From Akkermansia muciniphila (lineage in GTDB: Bacteria; Verrucomicrobiota; Kiritimatiellia; RFP12; JAAYNR01): a DNA stretch of 64,000 nt. A program made the position numbers and the translations under genes. This document shows positions 58,213-64,000 of this stretch, piece by piece. The notes under the pieces are model-generated. The model was not told where the DNA came from and did no database searches. It saw only the letters and a list, made by a program, of their open reading frames with translations. The number at the start of each line of letters is the position of its first letter. Position 1 is the first letter of the stretch. The DNA lies in assembly GCA_945870025.1 (NCBI GenBank), contig CAMBQN010000006.1:52355-116354 (forward strand), given 5' to 3'.

Positions 58213-58751
58213 GCCCCACCTCCGTCGGCTTCCGCCAGCTTGCCCTCGATGCAGGCCCGCAAGGCGCGGCGCAGCCTTACGAAGGTCATGTCGAGGGCTC
58301 CCACGCTCTTTTTCACCCGCTCTGCGATGGCGGCGACGGTCAGGCCGTCGGCATACTTCATGTGCAACAACCGCCGGCTGTCCAGCGGCAGCATGCCCAG
58401 GCAGTCCCGAAGGAACTGGCTGCGATGGTCCAGTTCCTCGCCTTCCTCTGCGGCCGTGTCGGCCAGCAGCTCCACCACATCCGGGTCGAACAGCAGGCGC
58501 GAGCGGGCCTGAGCCTGCCGCCATTTCAGAACCTGCAGGCGCGTGATGCCAAGAACCCAGGCGCGAAACGACCGGGTTTCGTCGTAGTCCCCGATTTTGC
58601 GGCACACCACCTGCCAGACCTCCTGGATGACATCCTCCGTGTCGCGATGGCCCCGTGTGGAGGCGTACACGTACGCGCGGACGACCGCATCCTCGGCGAC
58701 CACGTGCCGCAGAACGATGTCGTTGACGGTACCTGTATCTAGCTCTTCCAT
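58209..58751 (-). CDS. ECF-type RNA polymerase sigma factor (PVC-type)
   Basis: 180 residues. Region 2 'YVYASTRGHRDTEDVIQEVWQVVCRKIGDYDETRSFRAWVLGITRLQVLKWRQ', region 4 'RDCLGMLPLDSRRLLHMKYADGLTVAAIAERVKKSVGALDMTFVRLRRALRACIEGKL'. This variant resembles the planctomycete/verrucomicrobial sigma group. It is coupled to the FecR protein, which probably controls it. Confidence 0.92.
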   Translation of the reverse strand: MEELDTGTVNDIVLRHVVAEDAVVRAYVYASTRGHRDTEDVIQEVWQVVCRKIGDYDETRSFRAWVLGITRLQVLKWRQAQARSRLLFDPDVVELLADTAAEEGEELDHRSQFLRDCLGMLPLDSRRLLHMKYADGLTVAAIAERVKKSVGALDMTFVRLRRALRACIEGKLAEADGGGA

Positions 58752-58820
58752 TGTTTAATATCCGCACAACTCCGCGCAACCCAACATCTTCCTTGATCGC
58801 CGGGGCTTTCGGGCACGGTA

Positions 58821-58882
58821 GACTGACAAAACTGTGACAAAACTGGGGAAGACAAAACTGGGGACAGGCAGACAGGTGTCAT
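58821..58882. repeat. Stutter-word repeat (GACAAAACTG family)
   Basis: Three GACAAAACTG words followed by GGGGACAGGCAGACAGGTGTC. Sequences of this shape are often seen near REP-associated transposases; none is in the window. Confidence 0.55.
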
Positions 58883-58953
58883 ATTTTAAAATTAGAACTG
58901 AACTTTTTACAGGAAACTACGGCCGCACCGCGCACGACTCTCACCCAAAAAAC

Positions 58954-60141
58954 TCAGCGCCTCAGAACCAACCGAAATCCCTCATGAAACCCCCGCATGG
59001 AAGGGACACCGCAGATGACGGCATATGTACACTCCAAGTCTTTCGGCTGGGTATGATCAGCAAACCAGTCTGAACCCCGCAGCACTCTCCTCAAGGGTAC
59101 GTCTTTGTATTGTTCCGTGGTCCATTCCGATACGTTGCCGCCGACCCCGTACAAACCCCACTCGTTTCTGCCGCTCTGTTCCACGGGACAACTCACTGCA
59201 AACCCGTCGTTATAATCGTCTACGTCGACCTTCCAGTTCAGCGTCTTCTTCGCCGTCATGTCTACGTAGTTGCCGTACTTCGGCGGCCATTCATTCCCCC
59301 AGGGATACTTTCTTCCGTCACCGCACTGCGCGTAAGCGAACCACTCCTCCCGGGTCGGCAACCGGCACGTGTATCCCTCCGGCAGTTTCGCCGCGTGATT
59401 GATCCAGTCTGCAAAGGCGACTCCATCCACATAGTCCACCATCACCACCGGTTGCCGGTTGCCGTTCAGCGAGTGCTTCATGTACTCCGTGCTGTTGTGG
59501 TCCGGCTTGAAACGCCGATATTCCTCGTTTGTCACCTCGTATTTGCCCACCCAGCCATCCAACGCATCGATCCGAACAAACTCCATTCGCACCCCGCCCC
59601 CCAGGTCTATTGTTAGCGTCGCGTTCGACTGCCCCGCGGATGTCGCCACCTGCGTCAGTCGGCCTGTCGCAGAAGTTGCAATCGTCGCGTCGGGAGTCGG
59701 GGCGAAAAATCTGGCCCGCTGCGGAGGCTCCGGCATACCCCAGATGAGCTGGGCAGCCACCATCCTGCCGTCCTGCCGGCTATACGAGACAAAAACGAAG
59801 TCGTTCGTCTGCAAATCCGCCACAGTCGCTTTGGGGCTTCCCGCCTTCCGGCAGAACGTCGAATCCTCATAGCGGACTTCGTACACGGGAACAGTCGTGA
59901 TATCAATCGGATCACTTGTCATCGCAACCACGCGCGAACGAATCTTGAGCAATCGGCCAGCCGTGTTGATCTCGACAACCGTGCCCGAGAGCTTGCTTCC
60001 TCCACTCCGCCCAGACAAAGGTCTCTCCGGACTCTCCTTTTCCGGTCTTTCTGCAAGAGCAGATCCTGAAGGGAGAACCACCAGAACTCCGATGACACAA
60101 ACAGCACCGACCAGCTTCGCAAGCGGCTCCAAGAACTTCAT
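58954..60141 (-). CDS. Exported SUMF1-fold protein
   Basis: 395 residues from the ATG at 60141 (GGAG six bases upstream); the longer frame to 60312 has no signal. Signal peptide about 1-29 ('LVGAVCVIGVLVVLPSGSALA'). About 45-150: small beta domain ('SGTVVEINTAGRLLKIRSR'), then a SUMF1/FGE-type domain about 180-395: 'VGKYEVTNEEYRRFKPDHN', 'PVVMVDYVDGVAFADWINH', 'CRLPTREEWFAYAQCGDGRKYPWGNEWPP', 'WGLYGVGGNVSEWT', 'RVLRGSDW', 'GFHEGFRLVLRR'. It matches classical SUMF1 sequences better than the three at the left end, but the active-site Cys pair spacing is not clearly present. Single gene. Confidence 0.87.
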   Translation of the reverse strand: MKFLEPLAKLVGAVCVIGVLVVLPSGSALAERPEKESPERPLSGRSGGSKLSGTVVEINTAGRLLKIRSRVVAMTSDPIDITTVPVYEVRYEDSTFCRKAGSPKATVADLQTNDFVFVSYSRQDGRMVAAQLIWGMPEPPQRARFFAPTPDATIATSATGRLTQVATSAGQSNATLTIDLGGGVRMEFVRIDALDGWVGKYEVTNEEYRRFKPDHNSTEYMKHSLNGNRQPVVMVDYVDGVAFADWINHAAKLPEGYTCRLPTREEWFAYAQCGDGRKYPWGNEWPPKYGNYVDMTAKKTLNWKVDVDDYNDGFAVSCPVEQSGRNEWGLYGVGGNVSEWTTEQYKDVPLRRVLRGSDWFADHTQPKDLECTYAVICGVPSMRGFHEGFRLVLRR

Positions 60142-60424
60142 TGCATACTCCACAATTGATAAGAAATCGCTTTTCGGTCTACACCGGCCTGCATAGGTCG
60201 AAAACATGCCGACACCAGTCTGACGCAACGATGTCGTGGGGGAAGCATGGCAGAAGCGGAAATCAAAGTCAATACCACCACCCAACCAACGGTTTTGGGG
60301 CGTACGGTGCACCCCGACCGGTCCAAAGCCGCTGGTTTGCGTTCCGGTGGTCGGAAAGAGACAGACCGGGCCGGCCGCGATGGATCATTCGTTCGCATAA
60401 ATCTGGTCCGGATCGGTGGCGTAG
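60142..60424. other. Divergent gap, no gene seen
   Basis: About 280 bp between the SUMF1 gene and a decayed nucleotidyltransferase gene. Open frames exist on both strands but none has a recognisable protein; part may be decayed 5' sequence of that gene. Confidence 0.4.
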
Positions 60425-60933
60425 GCCGTCTTCGCCAGTCGGGGACGGGATGCGGCGCGGCGTGTTTTAGGCGCGCCGATCTGCCGCTGGCGTTTCGGCC
60501 ACACCATACTGGTGTCATGCCTCCGAGCCGGGCGGTGCTGGGCTGGCACTCGCTGTGGCTGGCGGAGGCGCTGAAGGCGGCGGGCCCGATGGATGCCGGC
60601 CAACCGTTGGTTAGAATCGTCACGCCCCCCTATTACATCGCCACCAAACTTGAAGTATTCCATGGGCGGGGTTGTGATGATTTCATGGGGAGCCAGGATC
60701 TGGAAGACGTCGTAACCCTTGTCAACGGACGCGACACGCTGGTGGCGGAGATCGCACAACCCCCCGTTCCGTTGCGCCAGCATCTCGCGGAGGCGTTCGC
60801 GCGGCTCTTGGCCGATCGCCGTTTTCTTGATTCCTTGCCGGGACACCTTGAATTCGGTGAGGCCGATCAGGGCCGCATAGAGACGGTGTTGAGCCGTCTA
60901 CACGAGATCGCGCGGCATTGCCAAACGACGTAA
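60425..60933 (+). pseudogene. Frameshifted nucleotidyltransferase-type gene remnant
   Basis: The last 140 codons ('AVLGWHSLW', 'VRIVTPPYYIATKLEVFHGRGCDDFMGSQDLEDVVTLVNGRD', 'LPGHLEFGEADQGR') are the C-terminal half of a known family of AbiEii-like nucleotidyltransferases. The preceding part 'LGAPICRWRFGHTIL' is in a different frame; one missing base near 60509 in the codon for the Asp of the expected 'DVMP' motif explains the shift. Earlier codons contain stops. So the N-terminal catalytic half is gone and the gene is dead. Confidence 0.65.
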
Positions 60934-61142
60934 AGACGCCATTCGACAATTTTCAAGCCCACCCCGGTAGCTGATGCCAAGGCTTGAACCGCCGAACAAC
61001 ATCGTCAGTGTGTCAAGAACGGCTGCACCTGTCAGCCTGTCCGGGTAATCGTTCAGCAGGTATCGACAAGCACGCCAAAATCTGTTTTACTGCCGAAGCG
61101 CTTGCATAACCCGTGAACGCGCGGAGAATTAGAGATCCGTTT
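60934..61142. other. Gap of 209 bp before the glycosyltransferase gene
   Basis: No ORF, hairpin or stutter repeat of note. It should contain the promoter of the next gene; no clear boxes. Confidence 0.4.
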
Positions 61143-62729
61143 ATGAAACAGATGGTTCAAGATTTAAAACTGCCGCTGCTGCTGATTTTTTTGATAAACC
61201 TGTGCGCAGCCCTGTCCCTGCCGATCACACCGATCGACGAGACGCGCTATGTTTCCGCCGCATGGGAAATGTGGAATACCCATTCTTTTCTGGTTCCGTA
61301 CCTGAACGGCGAGCCCTATGCCCACAAACCACCCATGCTTTTCTGGATGATGCACGCCGGCTGGGCGCTTTTCGGCGTGAATGATTTCACGCCTCGTCTG
61401 ATTCCCGGAATCTTTAGCCTGCTCAGTCTGATCTTGGTTTATCGGATCAGCCTGCGGCTGTGGCCGCAGGAACGGAAAACGGCGGTCTGCGCCGCCTTGA
61501 TTCTGGCCTCCATCGTGTTCTGGGATGCCTGGTCGGTCGCCATCATGTTCGATATGGTTCTGACGTTCTGGATTCTGCTTGGCCTACTGGGAACCCTGCG
61601 CGCCGCCGAAGGCCAACGGGGCGGCTGGTGGATGCTCACCGCCGGAATTGCCGGCGGACTGCTGACAAAAGGTCCGGCTGTATTGGTGTATCTTCTCCCC
61701 ATCCCCCTCTTCCGAGCCTGGTGGGCTGCCCGCCGGGGACCTCCGGCTCGCGTCAAATGGATTCTGGCCGTCCTGGGCGCTGCCGCGCTTGGACTTGCAT
61801 TGGCCCTGCTGTGGGCTATTCCCGCCGCCCACCAGGGTGGCCCCGCTTACGGTCACGCCATTCTGTGGGGACAGACGGCGGATCGCGTCACGGAGTCGTT
61901 TGCGCATCGCCGGCCGTTCTGGTGGTACCTGCCCTTCGTTCCTCTTTTCTTCTTCCCGTGGATTCTTTTCCGTCCCTCCTTGGCCAGCCTAAACCTGAAG
62001 GACGCTGATTCCGGAACCCGTTTCTGTCTCGCCTGGCTGGGGCTTCCTCTGCTGATTTTTTCCATGATCAGCGGCAAGCAGATTCACTATCTGATTCCGC
62101 TCATTCCGGCTGGCGCGCTTCTGATCGGCCGGAACATTGCGCGCGCCGAGGGTTTCGCCGGAAAAACGTCGGAGAAAATGCTCGGTGCCTTGTTCCTGCT
62201 GCTCGGTCTGGCCGCACTGGCGGTCCCGCTGATCAATCTGGGCGGCGATGTAGGGCAACTGGAGTCGGGAGACACGCTGTTTGCTGCGATCGGATTTCTG
62301 CTTGCCGGGCTGCTGCTGCTGCTGCCTTTTCGTTCGACCGGCCACACGGTCAAGCGGATCGCCTCAGCCATGACACTGGCGTTGTTGTGTGGTCTCGTTG
62401 ATGCCAAGCAAAGCTTCATGGATAATTTTGATATAAAGGAAACGGCTGTCTTCCTCAAGAGCAAGATGGACCAAGGGATCCCCCTCGCGCATGTCGGAAA
62501 GTACCACGGCCAGTATCAGTTTCTGGGTCGGCTCAGCCAACCGATCACGGTGTTGAGCGGCGAAACGAAAACCCTCCTAGAGTTTTCTGCGAGCCATCCG
62601 ACCGCCCTGTTCATCAGCTATCAGCACGCACATGAAAACAGACTTCCGGAAGGTGCAAAGATCTGCTTTTCCCATGAGTATCGGGGAAAAAACGTGCTGG
62701 TCTGGGAACTGGAGAAGCGACTTCCCTAA
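61143..62729 (+). CDS. Glycosyltransferase family 39 (ArnT/PMT-like) membrane protein
   Basis: 528 residues from the ATG at 61143; a GTG at 61113 in the same frame is possible. About eleven transmembrane helices. Near the N-terminus 'PITPIDETRYVSAAWEMWNTHSFLVPYLNGEPYAHKPPMLFWM' carries the acidic residues of the GT-C first loop, with 'PRLIPGIFSLLSLI' and 'GGLLTKGPAVLVYLLP' following. Such proteins move a sugar from a lipid carrier (polyprenyl-phosphate) to lipid A or protein on the outer face of the inner membrane. Its stop overlaps that of the convergent LAB_N gene by 4 bp; the GT2 gene there could make the lipid-linked sugar donor. Confidence 0.88.
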   Translation: MKQMVQDLKLPLLLIFLINLCAALSLPITPIDETRYVSAAWEMWNTHSFLVPYLNGEPYAHKPPMLFWMMHAGWALFGVNDFTPRLIPGIFSLLSLILVYRISLRLWPQERKTAVCAALILASIVFWDAWSVAIMFDMVLTFWILLGLLGTLRAAEGQRGGWWMLTAGIAGGLLTKGPAVLVYLLPIPLFRAWWAARRGPPARVKWILAVLGAAALGLALALLWAIPAAHQGGPAYGHAILWGQTADRVTESFAHRRPFWWYLPFVPLFFFPWILFRPSLASLNLKDADSGTRFCLAWLGLPLLIFSMISGKQIHYLIPLIPAGALLIGRNIARAEGFAGKTSEKMLGALFLLLGLAALAVPLINLGGDVGQLESGDTLFAAIGFLLAGLLLLLPFRSTGHTVKRIASAMTLALLCGLVDAKQSFMDNFDIKETAVFLKSKMDQGIPLAHVGKYHGQYQFLGRLSQPITVLSGETKTLLEFSASHPTALFISYQHAHENRLPEGAKICFSHEYRGKNVLVWELEKRLP

Positions 62730-63031
62730 GTCGCCGCGCGCCGTCTGTGGGTGATGTCCAGAAACAGATTGTAGCCGGCGACACAGGCGGGAAACAGATT
62801 GGATAGAATGCCCACCGAATCGTTCTTCCCGAACGTGAAGTACGCCAGCAGACAGACGCTTCCCACGAGGCTCATGTACCAGAAAAGCCGAGGAAAGGTC
62901 GGCTTCTTTTCCAGGCCCGAAGCGATGAGCTGCACAAACCAGCGTCCGCCGAAAAGCAACACGCCGGTGTAGCCGATCAGTTTCCACGGCGTGACCATCC
63001 AGTGCCCAATCGTAAACAGTTCATGGTCCAT
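62726..63031 (-). CDS. Lipid A biosynthesis N-terminal (LAB_N) domain protein
   Basis: 101 residues, three transmembrane helices ('KLIGYTGVLLFGGRWFVQLIAS', 'RLFWYMSLVGSVCLLAYF', 'VGILSNLFPACVAGYNLFL'). 'GGRWFVQ' is the LAB_N signature, a small MtN3/saliva-like membrane domain of unproven action that travels with dolichol-phosphate-type glycosyltransferases. Its start overlaps the end of the GT2 gene by 11 bp, so they are translated together. Confidence 0.9.
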   Translation of the reverse strand: MDHELFTIGHWMVTPWKLIGYTGVLLFGGRWFVQLIASGLEKKPTFPRLFWYMSLVGSVCLLAYFTFGKNDSVGILSNLFPACVAGYNLFLDITHRRRAAT

Positions 63032-63728
63032 CGTGCTGCTCCATTCTGGGATAAATGACCTTGCGGTTCAGCAGCCACCGGACGCCAAATAGATCATAAA
63101 TGCCGCGCCAGGCCCGATTCCAGTTCGTGTACTTCGACACGCCCTGGGTCCGCGCGCGATGATTGACCGGCATCTCGGCTATGCGCAGGTTGGCGTGTTT
63201 AAAAATCGCCGGCAGATACCGATGCAGCCCGTTGAAGGGAACGAGCAGTTCCACATGTTCTCGACGGAAAACTTTCAGCGAGCAACCGGTGTCGCTGATG
63301 CCGTCCTTCAGAACGCTCCGGCGAATCGCATTGGCCACCTGGGAGGCCCTGCGGCGGCTCCAGGTGTCACGCCGTTTGACCCGCTGCCCGCAGACCACAT
63401 CCAAGCTTCCCTGCTGCAGCCGGTCAATCAGCCTCTCAATGTCAGCCGGATCGTTCTGGCCGTCGCCGTCCATCAGCACAATATATTCGCCGGAGGCGGC
63501 GCGCATGCCGGCGTACATAGCCGCGCTCTGGCCCCGGTTTTGCGTCAGCCGCAAACCGTTGACAGAGTGCGTGCCGCAAATAACCGCCCAGGTCCCGTCG
63601 CGGCTCCCATCATCCACCGCGATGATTTCCGCGTTCGGCTGGCAGGCCCGCACCTCGTCCAGAACGGACCGTGCGCAGGCTTCTTCGTTATAAAAAGGGA
63701 TAATGATCGAACGTGTTGCGTGGCTCAT
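63021..63728 (-). CDS. Glycosyltransferase family 2, polyprenyl-phosphate sugar synthase type
   Basis: 235 residues from the ATG at 63728. GT-A fold: 'SIIIPFYNEEACARSVLDEV', 'EIIAVDDGSRDGT', 'LRLTQNRGQSAAMYAGMRAASGEYIVLMDGDGQNDP' with the metal-binding DxD, and 'QGVSKYTNWNRAWRGIYDLFGVRWL' near the end. Like DPM1/ArnC-type enzymes without their membrane anchors, it probably attaches a sugar to a polyprenyl phosphate. The LAB_N partner could provide the membrane part, and the GT39 gene uses such donors. Confidence 0.92.
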   Translation of the reverse strand: MSHATRSIIIPFYNEEACARSVLDEVRACQPNAEIIAVDDGSRDGTWAVICGTHSVNGLRLTQNRGQSAAMYAGMRAASGEYIVLMDGDGQNDPADIERLIDRLQQGSLDVVCGQRVKRRDTWSRRRASQVANAIRRSVLKDGISDTGCSLKVFRREHVELLVPFNGLHRYLPAIFKHANLRIAEMPVNHRARTQGVSKYTNWNRAWRGIYDLFGVRWLLNRKVIYPRMEQHDGP

Positions 63729-63907
63729 GCTACGTCTTTTCCCCGCTGCTTCGCGAGCCGGTTTCGTTTGAGAAACACTCAATGATCGCGAAGCGGAAAA
63801 ATAATAACAGATTTTCGGAATCGTGTGAAACTATTCAAACTAGCCGACCGACGGGTGCAAAGTCATTTTTTTGCTGGAAGTTGAATTTTGCTCTTGTATT
63901 CGGCAAC

Positions 63908-63929
63908 AGTCCCTAGTAAACTAGGGACT
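63908..63929 (+). promoter_or_regulatory. Perfect 22-bp palindrome abutting a start codon
   Basis: AGTCCCTAGT-AA-ACTAGGGACT, directly followed by ATG at 63930. There is no Shine-Dalgarno. A -10-like TAGTAA lies in its centre. Looks like the operator of a repressor that would cover the start of transcription of a leaderless gene. Confidence 0.6.
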
Positions 63930-64000
63930 ATGAATACACCACCCTCTATGCCTCTACGGAGCAGGTCGGAGATTGTCTCCGACTTGCACGGCGTCACGCG
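63930..64000 (+). CDS. Start of an unknown gene (cut by window edge)
   Basis: ATG at 63930 opens 'MNTPPSMPLRSRSEIVSDLHGVT' and stays open to the window edge (23 codons). Too short to identify. The palindrome immediately upstream suggests a tightly controlled or self-regulated gene. Confidence 0.45.
   Translation, partial: MNTPPSMPLRSRSEIVSDLHGVT

Noticed and set aside
57232..58779. Single 515-residue FecR protein
   Set aside because: The first 189 codons of that frame overlap the sigma-factor gene out of frame; the real start is at 58212.
60247..60933. Intact 228-residue plus-strand protein
   Set aside because: Only the C-terminal 140 residues match a protein family; the N-terminal part is in the wrong frame, so it is a pseudogene.

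Overview
The window looks like a chromosome segment of a Gram-negative, GC-rich bacterium of the PVC group, most probably Kiritimatiellota or a close verrucomicrobial relative. The signs are: lipid A genes (lpxI, lpxB) and BamD-like and LptE-like envelope genes; very large secreted carbohydrate-active proteins of the DUF5703 type; several secreted SUMF1-fold proteins; a uroporphyrinogen-decarboxylase-family protein inside a sugar cluster; ECF sigma/anti-sigma pairs; and an S23-type four-helix-bundle gene remnant. The placement is an inference, because no 16S rRNA or marker search was possible.

Layout. 1-4573 (minus): three paralogous secreted SUMF1-fold proteins, the leftmost cut by the window edge. 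4959-7736 (minus): an unknown protein, an SDR and an UlaG-like metallo-hydrolase. 7908-9711 (plus): trpB2-type tryptophan synthase beta chain and an ArfB-like release factor. 9745-13154 (minus): a possible transposase scrap and a large leucine-rich-repeat protein. 13452-21274: housekeeping block with rpsA, tRNA-Gly, tRNA-Ser, lpxI-lpxB, serA, bamD-like and lptE-like genes. 21370-25943 (plus): arginine operon argJ-argB-argD-argG. 25968-29760: ECF sigma/anti-sigma pair, a VapBC-type toxin-antitoxin module and rlmN.

29847-54517 (all minus) is a glycan-use cluster. Four DUF5703-family proteins, a GH31 enzyme and a sialate O-acetylesterase precede a URO-D-family protein, an L-rhamnose mutarotase and a complete sugar ABC importer (ATPase, two permeases, lipoprotein binding protein). 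The mutarotase plus importer resembles the RhaTPQS/RhaU rhamnose uptake system of rhizobia, so rhamnose or a similar deoxy-sugar is the best guess for the imported product. A HEAT-repeat/zinc-ribbon/PD-(D/E)XK nuclease-like gene sits inside this operon between mutarotase and ATPase, flanked by a 39-bp direct repeat that duplicates the 5' end of the ATPase gene.

54677-64000: a secreted cyclophilin-FKBP fusion, tRNA-Arg, two tiny membrane proteins around an attC-like site, an ECF sigma/FecR pair, another SUMF1 protein, a frameshifted nucleotidyltransferase remnant, three envelope-glycosylation genes, and a gene start abutted by a perfect 22-bp palindrome.

The most unusual signal is not a protein. 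Many gaps between accessory genes hold imperfect palindromes made of short, slightly varied 'stutter words', with a different word at most sites. Some extend the C-terminus of the neighbouring gene, and two families occur twice in the window (93/98 and about 61/63 identical). These gaps are annotated as repeats and discussed in the findings.
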